Origin: Crossiella sp. CA-258035
GTDB lineage: Bacteria; Actinomycetota; Actinomycetes; Mycobacteriales; Pseudonocardiaceae
Length of the DNA: 64,000 nt
Direction of reading: 5' to 3'
Assembly: GCF_030064675.1 (NCBI RefSeq)
Contig: NZ_CP116413.1
Span: 5,364,001-5,428,000, forward strand
Position numbers and translations under genes: made by a program. Shown here piece after piece: positions 43,305 through 51,422 of the stretch. Position 1 is the first letter of the stretch; every line of letters starts with the position of its first letter. Under the pieces are notes generated by a model that had not been told where the DNA came from, did no database searches, and worked only from the letters and a program-made list of their open reading frames with translations.

Positions 43305-44120
43305 TCAGCGCAGCGCGCCCGCGGTGGCGCCGGCTTGGATCTGGCGCTGGAAGACCACGTACGCGACGAGCACCGGCAGCATCGCGATGGTCAGTCCGGC
43401 GAACAGGCCGCTCCAGTCGCCGCGGTAGCCCTGGCTGGTGGACAGCGCGGCCAGGCCCTGGGCCAGCACGTAGTCGTCCGGGTCCGGGTTGAGCACCAGG
43501 GGCAGCAGGTACTGGTTCCACAGGCCGAGGAAGTTGAAGATGGCCACCGAGACCAGGCCCGGCTTGGCCATCGGCAGCATCACCCGGAAGAACACCCCGG
43601 CGTGCGAGCAGCCGTCCAGGAAGGCGGCCTCGGCGATCGCGGTGGGCAGGCCGCGGAAGAAGGCGTGCAGGAAGAAGATGGTGAACGGGGTGGCGAAGGC
43701 GGTGTAGACCAGGACCAGGCCGAGCTGGGTGCCCAGCAGGCCCAGCTGCTGCACGGTGAAGAACAGCGGCACCAGCGCCAGGAAGGTGGGGAAGAACATC
43801 GAGGCGACGAACAAGTAGTAGACGAACCTGTTGCCGGGGAAGGGATAGCGGGCCAGGGCATAGGCGGCGAGCGAGCCGAGCAGCATGGTCAGGGCAAGTG
43901 CGCTGCCGACCACGACCGCGGAGTTGAGGAAGTAGCGGCCGATGTCGGCCTCGGTCCAGGCCCGGCCGAAGTTCGTCCACTGTGGACTCTGCGGCAGCGA
44001 CCACGGGCTGGACAGGATCTCCCGGTCGGTCTTGAGCGCGCTGAGCACCGCCCACAGCAACGGGAACGCGGTGACCAGCGTCCAGGACAGCAGCGCCAGG
44101 TGCAGCGGGATCCGTCTCAT
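43305..44120 (-). CDS. ngcG: carbohydrate ABC transporter permease, NgcG-like
   Basis: 271 residues from ATG 44120, fixed by ATGA overlap with the upstream permease. Six TM segments, and the MalG-type EAA loop EAAFLDGCSHAGVFFRVMLP, which contacts the ATPase. The order solute-binding protein, permease, permease and the solute-binding protein's similarity to NgcE place it as NgcG of an N-acetylglucosamine/chitobiose importer. No ATPase gene is in the operon; in Streptomyces such systems borrow the shared MsiK ATPase (known of the family). The stop abuts repeat copy B. Confidence 0.82.
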   Translation of the reverse strand: MRRIPLHLALLSWTLVTAFPLLWAVLSALKTDREILSSPWSLPQSPQWTNFGRAWTEADIGRYFLNSAVVVGSALALTMLLGSLAAYALARYPFPGNRFVYYLFVASMFFPTFLALVPLFFTVQQLGLLGTQLGLVLVYTAFATPFTIFFLHAFFRGLPTAIAEAAFLDGCSHAGVFFRVMLPMAKPGLVSVAIFNFLGLWNQYLLPLVLNPDPDDYVLAQGLAALSTSQGYRGDWSGLFAGLTIAMLPVLVAYVVFQRQIQAGATAGALR

Positions 44121-45073
44121 GCCACCTCCACCCGTTCCCGGTGGCCCGCGCGCAGCGCCAGCACCGCGAAGACCAGCGTGCCGAAGAACAGCGCCACGCC
44201 CATCGCGGCCGCGTAGCCGAACTTGCCGTAGCTGAAGGCGGTCCGGTACAGCGACAGCCCGATCACCTCGGTCGCGCCGTCCGGCCCGCCCGGTCCCACG
44301 GTCATGATCTGCACCAGCGCGAACCCGTCCAGCGCGGCCATGCCCAGGTAGACGAAGGCCACCTGCACGTTCTCCCGCAGCAGCGGCAGGGTGATCCGCC
44401 AGAACGCGGTCCACCGGCCGGCCCCGTCCAGCAGTGCGGCCTCGTAGTACTCGCGCGGGATGCCGTCGATGGCCGCACTGAACAGCACCAGGTAGAACCC
44501 GACGCCGGACCAGATCAGCACCGCCAGCACCGCGAACAGCGCCAGTCCCGGCTCGGCCAGCCAGCTGCGCGCCAGCCCGTCCAGGCCGACCGCGCGCAGC
44601 GCGCCGTTGATCAGGCCGCTGTTCGGGTTGTAGGCGAAACCCCACAGCACGGCCACGATCGAGACCGACAGCAGCTGTGGGAAGAAGAACACGATCGAGT
44701 AGAACCGCGCCCCGCGCACGCCGGAGCGCCCGCTGCGGCCGCCGAAGCGGAGCAGGGTGGCCAGGAACAGTCCAATCGCGACGGTGGCCACCGGCAATGT
44801 CAGCAGCAGCACCAGGTTGTTGCGCACCCCGGCCAGGAACAGCGAGTCCTCGGCCAGTTGGGCGAAGTTGGCCAGACCGACGAACCGCGCGGTGCCGCCG
44901 ACCCCGTTCCAGTCGGTCAGCGACAGGTAGAACGCCTGCGCGTACGGGGACAGCACGAAGACCACGTGCAGCACCAGCGCGGGCAACAGGGCACAGGCGA
45001 GGAAGCCCAGGGCGGGTCCGCCGGGCCGCGCCCGCGAGGGCCGGCCGACTCGCCGCGCCGGTGTGCCCGCCAT
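44117..45073 (-). CDS. ngcF: carbohydrate ABC transporter permease, NgcF-like
   Basis: 318 residues. Basic N-terminus and six TM segments typical of MalF-like permeases: ALVLHVVFVLSPYAQAFYLSLTDW in TM1, EAA loop EYYEAALLDGAGRWTAFWRI. Start ATG 45073 shares its last base with the end of the upstream binding-protein gene, and the downstream permease overlaps by four bases, so the three genes form one tightly coupled operon. It should heterodimerise with the following permease for amino-sugar import. Confidence 0.83.
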   Translation of the reverse strand: MAGTPARRVGRPSRARPGGPALGFLACALLPALVLHVVFVLSPYAQAFYLSLTDWNGVGGTARFVGLANFAQLAEDSLFLAGVRNNLVLLLTLPVATVAIGLFLATLLRFGGRSGRSGVRGARFYSIVFFFPQLLSVSIVAVLWGFAYNPNSGLINGALRAVGLDGLARSWLAEPGLALFAVLAVLIWSGVGFYLVLFSAAIDGIPREYYEAALLDGAGRWTAFWRITLPLLRENVQVAFVYLGMAALDGFALVQIMTVGPGGPDGATEVIGLSLYRTAFSYGKFGYAAAMGVALFFGTLVFAVLALRAGHRERVEVA

Positions 45074-46476
45074 CAGCGGGTGTACTTCTTGACGCTGCCG
45101 TCCTTGGCCAGCGCGTCGGCCGCCTGCTGCACCCGCTCGGTGAAGGCCACCGGGCTGAGCCTGCCGGTGATCAGCTCACCCACCGCGTCATCGGCCGCCT
45201 TGCGCAGCACCGGATACCAGCCTCGGTGCCGGAAGCTGACCAGTTCGGTGCCCGCGGCCTTCACCGCGGCGCTCACCGAGCCAAGGCCGCTGGAGAGGGT
45301 CAGCCCGTCGGTGGCGCCCGCGACCGAGGGCAGGGTGCCCGCGGTGCGCGCGAACTCCCGGCAGGCGTTGCGGGAGAACAACATCCGCAGGAACTCCAGG
45401 CCGCCGGCCACGTTCTTCGCCTTGGCCGGGACCAGGTAGGACTCGGTGCTGGACGCCTCCACCGCGGCCGGTTTGAGCTTGTCCGACGCAGTGCGCGCGG
45501 GCACTACGCCCATGGTCATCTGGAAGCCCTGCGGGGTGACCGCCTGCTGTTCGCTCTCCAGCCAGGACCCGGACGGGATGAACGCCGCCTTGCCCTGGCA
45601 CCAGGCGGCCTGCGCCTCGGTGTGCGACAACGCTTCCGAGCCGGGCATCAGGTAGCCCCGCCCGGCCAGTTCGGCGAATGCCTCGGCCGCGCCGCGCACC
45701 GCATCCTGCCGCCAGGCCCCCGGTTCCAGGTTGTCCAGCGCCTTGATCAGGTCCATGCCCCCGGTCTTGGCGGCCATGGTGAGCAGCGGGTCGGTGACGT
45801 AGTCGGGGTACTTGCCCTGGTAGGTCCACGGCGCGATGCCGGTCTTCTTGATCTCCGCGCAGAGCGCGAGCATCGCGTCCCAGGTGGCCGGATAGGTCCA
45901 GCCGTGCTTGTCGAACAGGGACTTGGAGTACCACAGGCCCCACACGGTGAAGGTGTAGTTGAGGTGCACGCAGGTCCCGTCCCGGCTGCCGTCCTCCACC
46001 ACCCCCGGCAGCAGGGTGGCCTGCACGGTGGTGTTCGGATCATCCCAGGACGGGGCGTCGAGCAGCTCGGCCAGGTTGGTCAGCTGCCCGGCGGCGGCCA
46101 GCGCGGAGATGTCCAGCGCGCCCGCGCCGGTGTTGTCCACCACGTCCGGCGGGGTGTTGGCCACGAACCGGGGCCGCAGCGCGTCGCCGACCTGCTGGAT
46201 GCCCTTGTGGTCGATCACCGCGCCCGGGTACCGCTGTTTGTAGACCTGTCCGGCCGCCTTGACGTAGTCATCGCCGTAGCCGCCCTTGAAGACCACCACT
46301 TCCAACGGCGCGTCCGCCTTCACCCCGAACGGGTTCTCCGGGCTCCGCTCCCCGCGCGCGGCCGGCGCGTCCCCGCTGCCGCCGCCGGTCACGCAGGCGC
46401 CGAGCAGGGGCGCGGACACCCCGAGCGCGGCGGCGGCGCGCAGCAGGGTCCGGCGGGAGATGTTGCTCGTTGTCAT
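45073..46476 (-). CDS. ngcE: sugar-binding lipoprotein of ABC importer, NgcE-like
   Basis: 467 residues from ATG 46476. The N-terminus SRRTLLRAAAALG with APLLGAC is a twin-arginine plus lipobox signal, predicting Tat export and lipidation at the LGAC cysteine. The mature start NPFGVKADAPLEVVVFKGGYGDDYV and HKGIQQVGDALRP match the N-acetylglucosamine/N,N'-diacetylchitobiose-binding protein NgcE of Streptomyces (recognised by memory, not searched). WTYQGKYPDYV and SGSWLESEQ are further solute-binding features. Supports chitin utilisation. No dasR-type operator was recognised upstream. Confidence 0.82.
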   Translation of the reverse strand: MTTSNISRRTLLRAAAALGVSAPLLGACVTGGGSGDAPAARGERSPENPFGVKADAPLEVVVFKGGYGDDYVKAAGQVYKQRYPGAVIDHKGIQQVGDALRPRFVANTPPDVVDNTGAGALDISALAAAGQLTNLAELLDAPSWDDPNTTVQATLLPGVVEDGSRDGTCVHLNYTFTVWGLWYSKSLFDKHGWTYPATWDAMLALCAEIKKTGIAPWTYQGKYPDYVTDPLLTMAAKTGGMDLIKALDNLEPGAWRQDAVRGAAEAFAELAGRGYLMPGSEALSHTEAQAAWCQGKAAFIPSGSWLESEQQAVTPQGFQMTMGVVPARTASDKLKPAAVEASSTESYLVPAKAKNVAGGLEFLRMLFSRNACREFARTAGTLPSVAGATDGLTLSSGLGSVSAAVKAAGTELVSFRHRGWYPVLRKAADDAVGELITGRLSPVAFTERVQQAADALAKDGSVKKYTR

Positions 46477-46602
46477 CTCGGGCACCCTTCTGGTGGAGGG
46501 ATTTCCGGCTCTGATCGTGACCCAGCCCACGCGCGGTGTCGATGACCCAACCGGTCAGGATTCAAGAAGCGCGGCCCCCTGCCCGCTCCTATCGTGACCA
46601 GC

Positions 46603-46998
46603 ATGAACACCAAGTTGCAGGTCAGCGCCATCATGCTCGGGGTACAGGACGTGGAGCGCGCCAAGCGGTTCTACGTCGAGGGCCTCGGCTGCGCACTCGA
46701 GAAGGACTACCCCGGCTTCGCCACCTGTCTGCTCGGCGACGGCACCAGCAAGCTCGCGCTCTACGAATGGGACGCCGTGGCCAAGGACGCCGGGGTCCCG
46801 GCGGAGGGCTCCGGGTTCCGCGGTTCCTCCTTGCACTTCATCACCGACTCCAGGGAGGTGGTGGACGAGGTCATCCAGGCCGCGGTGGCCGCCGGTGGCA
46901 CCGTGGTCAACGAGGCGACCGCGGCCGAGTGGGGCGGGTACTCGGGGTACTTCAGCGATCCGGACGGACACCTGTGGAAGGTCGCGACCGCGTCCTGA
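46603..46998 (+). CDS. VOC-family (glyoxalase-fold) protein
   Basis: 131 residues from ATG 46603; GTG 46594 would add three residues. Two beta-alpha-beta-beta-beta modules: VSAIMLGVQDVERAKRFYVEGLG and LHFITDSREVVDEVIQAAVAAGG, ending in GYFSDPDGHLWKVA, the standard C-terminal motif. Metal-site residues are incomplete (Glu in the LALYEWD strand is not certain), so it may be a non-catalytic binding or resistance type. Followed by an 8-bp hairpin. Confidence 0.85.
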   Translation: MNTKLQVSAIMLGVQDVERAKRFYVEGLGCALEKDYPGFATCLLGDGTSKLALYEWDAVAKDAGVPAEGSGFRGSSLHFITDSREVVDEVIQAAVAAGGTVVNEATAAEWGGYSGYFSDPDGHLWKVATAS

Positions 46999-47018
46999 GC
47001 ACCGGCGGGAGCAAGACT

Positions 47019-47046
47019 GCCGGGGCTGTCGCCGATCGGCCCCGGC
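47019..47046. terminator. probable terminator after the VOC gene
   Basis: GCCGGGGC (47019-47026) pairs with GCCCCGGC (47039-47046), 12-base loop, 20 bases after the VOC stop. Confidence 0.5.
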
Positions 47047-47083
47047 CTGCACAATGGACCCATGTCGAACCCACGAAAGGGCC

Positions 47084-47437
47084 ATGGCGCGTAGATCGCC
47101 GGCCCAGGTCAGAGGAGACGCGCCGCGCCGCAGGCCCGGTGCGACCGCCACACCCATCCCGCCAAACCTGTCCCGGCGTGGCCGGGCACAGCTCGCCCGG
47201 CTCGAACGCACCCGGCTCTGGCCGGAGGCCGCCGTCGAGGCGTTGCGCGGCAAGCGGAACTTCGTCCGCGATCCGATGCACCGGTTGTGGGATCCCCAGT
47301 ACGGCTGCGGATTCCTGGAGTGCTGCCCGAATCCGGCCGAGCTGAACCACGTCCTGAACCTCATCCTCGCGGTCCTGCCGCCACGGGATGCCAGGCTCAT
47401 CCGCAAACGACTGGCCGCGCTCGACGAGCTGTGGTGA
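47084..47437 (+). CDS. small conserved hypothetical protein
   Basis: 117 residues from ATG 47084, with GAAAGGG immediately upstream. A basic, Pro/Arg-rich N-terminus (~35 residues) precedes a compact C-terminal domain with three cysteines (YGCGFLECCPNPAEL) and LNLILAVLPPRDARLIRKRLAALDELW. The basic tail and Cys cluster could indicate nucleic-acid or metal binding, but no family was recognised. Monocistronic: hairpins lie on both sides. Confidence 0.7.
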   Translation: MARRSPAQVRGDAPRRRPGATATPIPPNLSRRGRAQLARLERTRLWPEAAVEALRGKRNFVRDPMHRLWDPQYGCGFLECCPNPAELNHVLNLILAVLPPRDARLIRKRLAALDELW

Positions 47438-47438
47438 C

Positions 47439-47473
47439 CGGCCGGGACTGTCCTGCTTGGACAGTCCCGGCCG
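47439..47473 (+). terminator. strong terminator, 14-15 bp stem
   Basis: GGCCGGGACTGTCC (47440-47453) pairs perfectly with GGACAGTCCCGGCC (47459-47472), extended by one C-G pair, loop TGCTT. It begins 2 bases after the stop of the 117-residue gene. Confidence 0.9.
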
Positions 47474-47512
47474 TTCGTGATCACACCGATCCTAACTGTT
47501 CGAGCACACCAG

Positions 47513-47631
47513 CCGACCGTCGAACCGGTCGGCATTTTGGCGACCCGTGGGTATGCTCCGGCAACATCAAGACGACGTCCGCGGACTTTGTTTCCTAAGT
47601 CCTGTCGGCATTCGAGTAAGAAAGTCGGTCA
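47513..47631 (+). promoter_or_regulatory. structured 5' region of the SAM-synthetase gene
   Basis: A 7-bp stem CCGACCG/CGGTCGG (47513-47519 with 47526-47532) is followed at once by ATTTTGG, resembling an intrinsic terminator or attenuator. A second small hairpin GGACTT/AAGTCC lies nearer the start codon. The region is AT-richer than its surroundings and must hold the promoter. No known SAM-riboswitch core was recognised. Confidence 0.35.
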
Positions 47632-48822
47632 ATGCTGCAGATTCATCGGGACTCGCGTTCGGTCGAAGATCTGCCCTACGAGCTGGTGGAGCGGAAGGGT
47701 GTCGGGCACCCGGACACCATGTGCGACGCGATGGCCGAGCGCATGTCGCGCTACTACTCCCAGCACTGCCTGAAGGAGTTCGGCGGGGTCGCGCACCACT
47801 GGTTCGACAAGGTGACCCTCTACGGTGGCGGCGCGGACATCGACTACGGCCGTGGCGAGATCACCGCGCCGTACCGGGTGAAGGTCTTCGGCAAGGGCGC
47901 CTACCGGGTGGGCAGCACCGAGATTCCGGTGCAGGACATCATGTTCCGGGCCGCCTCCGATGTGCTCTCGCAGGTCACCACCGGCTTCGACCCGTCGAAG
48001 CACCTGGTGGTCGAGCTGGGCATCGTGGACCACCACGGTTCCGGCCGCGGGGTCTCCCGGTACCAGCCGCAGTCCGTCGCGGACCTGGTCAAGGTCCGCT
48101 CCGGCGGCCTGGTCTCCAACGACACCAACCTGCTGCACGGTTTCGCGCCGCTGTCCCGGCTGGAGAACCTGGTGCAGGGCCTGGAGCACCTGATCAACGG
48201 GTCCGACTTCAAGCAGCGGCACCCCGACAGCGGCTGGGACGTCAAGGTTTTCGGCAGCCGCCGCGGCGACAAGTTCAGCCTGGTCGTCAACATGCCGTTC
48301 CTGGCCGCGCACATCGAGTCGATGGACCAGTACTGGGCGCGCAAGGCGGTCATCCAGCAGGAGCTCAACGAGTTCATCCAGGGCCTCGGCATCGCCGACT
48401 ACGAGCTGCTGATGAACGCCACCGACCGCAACGGCCGCCCTTACCTCACCGCGCTCGGCTCGGTGGCCGACACCGGTGACGTCGGTGTGGTCGGCCGAGG
48501 CAACCGGGTCAACGGACTGATCACGCCGATGCGCCCGATGAGCATCGAGGCGCCGGCCGGCAAGAACCCGCTGGACCACACCGGCAAGATCTACAACGTG
48601 ATGGCCATGCGGCTGGCCCAGCAGGTGCACGAGAAGTGCGGCGGGGCGACCCAGGTGCACATCTTCACCTCCAAGGAAGCGCCGCTGGAGAGCCCCGACG
48701 AGGTCGTGGTGACCGCGCCGGACCCGGACGAGGCCATGGTGGCCGCGCTGGTCGAGGAAGCCATTGCCAACACCGGTGAGCTGACCGTCGAGCTGATCGA
48801 GAAGGGCATCACCCTGTGGTGA
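47632..48822 (+). CDS. S-adenosylmethionine synthetase, archaeal type (PF01941)
   Basis: 396 residues. The signature [15 protein letters not shown], the DHHGSGRG block, [14 protein letters not shown] and [17 protein letters not shown] with [14 protein letters not shown] are those of archaeal methionine adenosyltransferases, which share almost no sequence with bacterial MetK. It makes S-adenosylmethionine from methionine and ATP. In bacteria this form is rare and usually occurs as an extra copy next to biosynthetic genes. ATG 47632 with weak AAGAAAG upstream. The stop overlaps the start of the downstream NDK-like gene by 7 bases, so the two are coupled. Probably supplies SAM to the neighbouring locus. 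Confidence 0.92.
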   Translation: MLQIHRDSRSVEDLPYELVERKGVGHPDTMCDAMAERMSRYYSQHCLKEFGGVAHHWFDKVTLYGGGADIDYGRGEITAPYRVKVFGKGAYRVGSTEIPVQDIMFRAASDVLSQVTTGFDPSKHLVVELGIVDHHGSGRGVSRYQPQSVADLVKVRSGGLVSNDTNLLHGFAPLSRLENLVQGLEHLINGSDFKQRHPDSGWDVKVFGSRRGDKFSLVVNMPFLAAHIESMDQYWARKAVIQQELNEFIQGLGIADYELLMNATDRNGRPYLTALGSVADTGDVGVVGRGNRVNGLITPMRPMSIEAPAGKNPLDHTGKIYNVMAMRLAQQVHEKCGGATQVHIFTSKEAPLESPDEVVVTAPDPDEAMVAALVEEAIANTGELTVELIEKGITLW

Positions 48823-49811
48823 GTCCCGCCCAGGTGCGGCCGCTGCTCGCGGAGGTGCTGCGCACGGGCCGCCGCCAGGACACCGGACCGCTCGGCGGGC
48901 CGGTGCCGGGCGGCGGCACGCACTTCGTGACCATGGTCAAACCTGAGGTGCTGCAAGACGGAAGTGCCGCTGAGGTGCTGGGCGAGGTCGTCCGGGTGCT
49001 CGGTGACGGCAAGGTGGACATCCTGCGCTGCGCGGTGACCACGGCCAGGGAGTTCGGCGAGCGGGGTTACCTGCTCCAGCACTACCCCCGGCTGCACCGG
49101 GTGGCCGCTGACGGGGCCGCCGCGCTGAGTTCTGGTGCCAGCCGGGAGTTGGCAGCGCTGCTGGACTCCTCGGGCGCCAGCGGCGCGCTGGGGGCCTTCG
49201 AGGCGATGACCCTGGACCCCGGGCTGGACCCGGCGGCGCTGGAGGCCCGGTGCCGCCAGGCCGGGATCCACAAGCTTGGCTCGGGCTCCTACGCCTCGGT
49301 GGTCCAGCTGCACGGGCGCGATGTGGTGGTGCTCAACGGGTTCCTGCCGGTGCTCGCCGCGGGTTATCGCGGCAGCGCCGGACTGGTCGGCCTGTTGGAG
49401 TGCCACAGCGAGCGCGAGATCGAGGACCTGCGGGACAACCTGCTCGGCGAGCTGCACCCCGGCAAGGCCGATCCGGCCTCGCTGCGCGGCGCGGTGCACG
49501 CGCTGGTCGGCGGGCCGGGCAGGATCGCGCTGTCCGAGGGCCGCAACGCGGTGCACCTGTCCGCGGGCCACCTGGAAGGCATGTTCCAGAGCTGGCGCTA
49601 CTTCAGCGCCGCGGACGGGCGGGGCCTGGACGCCACCGTGCTGGGCCGCTCGCTCGCCGGGCTCGGCCTGCCGATGGACGCGGTGGCGGCGCTGGCCGGG
49701 GACCACAACGTGGCCGAGGAGTCCGGGGAGACGGTGTCCCCGCACGGCGCCACCGAGGGCCTGAGCCGCGAGCAGACCCTGGACGCGGTCCGGCGCTGGA
49801 CCGCGCGCTAG
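48816..49811 (+). CDS. nucleoside-diphosphate-kinase-like protein with large insertion
   Basis: 331 residues, about 2.3 times normal NDK. THFVTMVKPEVLQDGSAAEVL corresponds to the NDK opening (IKPDAV), here seen as VTMVKPEVLQDGS; CAVTTAREFGERGYLLQHYP to the second helix; LVGLLEC, LRDNLLGELHPGKADPASLRG and finally GRNAVHLSAG to the substrate-binding and catalytic region, with the NDK catalytic His retained at about residue 247. Roughly 70-80 residues are inserted between the two halves and ~60 added at the C-terminus. Start GTG 48816 overlaps the SAM-synthetase end. A phosphotransferase role is likely but the substrate may not be a free NDP. Its tail overlaps the convergent kinase by 4 bases. 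Confidence 0.72.
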   Translation: MVSPAQVRPLLAEVLRTGRRQDTGPLGGPVPGGGTHFVTMVKPEVLQDGSAAEVLGEVVRVLGDGKVDILRCAVTTAREFGERGYLLQHYPRLHRVAADGAAALSSGASRELAALLDSSGASGALGAFEAMTLDPGLDPAALEARCRQAGIHKLGSGSYASVVQLHGRDVVVLNGFLPVLAAGYRGSAGLVGLLECHSEREIEDLRDNLLGELHPGKADPASLRGAVHALVGGPGRIALSEGRNAVHLSAGHLEGMFQSWRYFSAADGRGLDATVLGRSLAGLGLPMDAVAALAGDHNVAEESGETVSPHGATEGLSREQTLDAVRRWTAR

Positions 49812-50722
49812 CCGCGGCTGACCAGGTCCAGGTTCGCCGGGAACCGCGCCCAGAAGCGGGAAACCCAGCCGAGGTACCACGGGATGAACTCGGCGTCGCG
49901 CTGCGCGAGCAGCGTCACGTGGTGGTACCTCGGCAGGAACCAGATCGCGCCGAGCCTGGCCAGGTCGGCCGCCTCGACAGTCGGGAGCGCCGGGTTGGCG
50001 CGCAGCAGCGCCAGGAACCGGCGCACCGCGGACGGATCCAGCTCGAAGTCACCCCGGCCCTTGCGGCAGGACAGCCACAGCGCCTTGCCGATGTCGGCCG
50101 GCCGGTGGGAGAACCCGGTCTCGTCCCAGTCGATCACGGTCAGCGGCCGGGACTCGTGCCAGATCAGGTTCCGGCCGTGCAGGTCACCGTGGTACAGCGC
50201 GGGTTCACCGGTCCCGGTCAGCCGGAGCGCCGCGGCCAGCAGGTCGCCGAGGTGCTCGTCCATGGCGCGCAACAGGTTGTCCCACTCGCCGGTCAGCACC
50301 TCCTTGGCCTCAAGCTGTTCTCGCTCGCCCTCGGTCAGCCACGGTGTCGCGTAGTCCCAGACCAGCTCGGCGGGGACCGCCGCAGTACCGGCGGCCAGCT
50401 CGCCGAGCACACCGGCCAGCACGTCCAGGTGCCGGGCCGCGTCCTCGGAGGCCGCTCCGGGCACGAACGGCCGGATGACCACCAGCCGATCCGGTGCGGC
50501 GTAACCAATGTCGAGTACCGGCGGGTACCAGTCGGTGCCGCTCAGCGCCTCGTCCACCCGCCGGATCCGCCGGTGGTCGGTCTCGGCCGAGGTGGCCGCG
50601 CAGTGCGCCTTCACCGACAGCACCCGGTCGCCGTCGATGAGCCGGTAGGAGCGGTTGACGCCCCTGCCCTCCAGCTCCTCCGCCTCGCCCGCGTCGATGA
50701 GCCGCACCGCCCGCTCGATCAC
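49808..50722 (-). CDS. APH-fold phosphotransferase (aminoglycoside/homoserine kinase-like)
   Basis: 304 residues from GTG 50722, fixed by GTGA overlap with the upstream P-loop kinase gene. The catalytic loop is LYHGDLHGRNLIW (HGDLHxxN), followed by VIDWDETGFSHRPADIGKAL (metal-binding D and ADIG). The N-lobe has a Lys in VLSVKAHCAA. These are the motifs of the APH/choline-kinase superfamily. In this locus it may phosphorylate a pathway intermediate or confer self-resistance; the sequence cannot tell which. Confidence 0.85.
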   Translation of the reverse strand: MIERAVRLIDAGEAEELEGRGVNRSYRLIDGDRVLSVKAHCAATSAETDHRRIRRVDEALSGTDWYPPVLDIGYAAPDRLVVIRPFVPGAASEDAARHLDVLAGVLGELAAGTAAVPAELVWDYATPWLTEGEREQLEAKEVLTGEWDNLLRAMDEHLGDLLAAALRLTGTGEPALYHGDLHGRNLIWHESRPLTVIDWDETGFSHRPADIGKALWLSCRKGRGDFELDPSAVRRFLALLRANPALPTVEAADLARLGAIWFLPRYHHVTLLAQRDAEFIPWYLGWVSRFWARFPANLDLVSRG

Positions 50723-51288
50723 GGGCCGGACTCCCCCACGACCAGTTCGGCGCTGGTCCACCGCTCCACCGCGGCCACCAGGTCGGCCACCGGCTGCGCG
50801 CTGTCCAGGCGCAGCACCGGACAGGTCAGTCCGGCCAGCCACTTCTCGTCGCTGGCCAGGCTGCGGCTGGCGGTGTCGTCGTCGTATCCCCTTGCCCAGT
50901 CGAGGAACTCGTGGTGGGCCGCCTCGTTGCTGCCGCCCGGCTTGATGCTGTCGCCGTAGCGCAGCACCTCCCGCTCCAGCAACCGCGCCATCCGGGCCTG
51001 CTGGTCGATGGTGAGGAACACCACGCCCTCCAGCCGGGCCGGGATCACCTCGCCCCAGCCCTTCACCGAACCGGAGAGCACCCAGGAGTCCCTGGGCAGG
51101 AACACCGCCTGCATCAGCGCGATCCGGTCCTCCATCGGCCGCTTGTGCAGATAGGGCGGGGAGGTCGGCAGCCAGAGGTAGTCGTCGGCCTCGGCGTGCG
51201 GCACCGAGTGCAGGGAGGCCAGTGCCCGGCCCAGGGTGGTGGTGCCCGCCCCGCTCGCTCCCGTGATCAGCAGCCGATGCCAGCGCAT
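50719..51288 (-). CDS. small P-loop kinase / adenylate-kinase-like ATPase
   Basis: 189 residues from ATG 51288, preceded by GAGGGAC. Walker A variant ITGASGAGTTTLGRAL (GASGAGTTT, with Thr replacing the canonical Lys at GxxxxGK[S/T], so the invariant Lys appears to be missing), followed by AEADDYLWLP and RPMEDRIALM. This pattern occurs in a family annotated as adenylate kinase or AAA ATPase of unknown substrate. It is cotranslated with the APH-fold kinase. Possibly a metabolite kinase; the loss of the P-loop Lys makes activity uncertain. Confidence 0.75.
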   Translation of the reverse strand: MRWHRLLITGASGAGTTTLGRALASLHSVPHAEADDYLWLPTSPPYLHKRPMEDRIALMQAVFLPRDSWVLSGSVKGWGEVIPARLEGVVFLTIDQQARMARLLEREVLRYGDSIKPGGSNEAAHHEFLDWARGYDDDTASRSLASDEKWLAGLTCPVLRLDSAQPVADLVAAVERWTSAELVVGESGP

Positions 51289-51422
51289 GTGCCGTCCCTC
51301 GTCCCGTCCTGGTTCGCTATACAGCCTCATCCGGCCCGTGCTAAGGATAGATCACCAGGCCGGAAGGGCCGAGGCCGTCGCGCTTTCCGTTCGCGGACAA
51401 CCACATCGTTGGGGGCAACACT

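Noticed and set aside
46477-46602. DasR operator upstream of the NgcE-like gene
   Set aside because: No sequence close to the known dre consensus (ACTGGTCTAGACCAGT-like) is present in the intergenic region.
47474-47631. Known SAM riboswitch upstream of the SAM synthetase
   Set aside because: The small hairpins do not match the conserved core of SAM-I, SAM-II or SAM-IV as far as can be judged by eye; kept only as a low-confidence leader.
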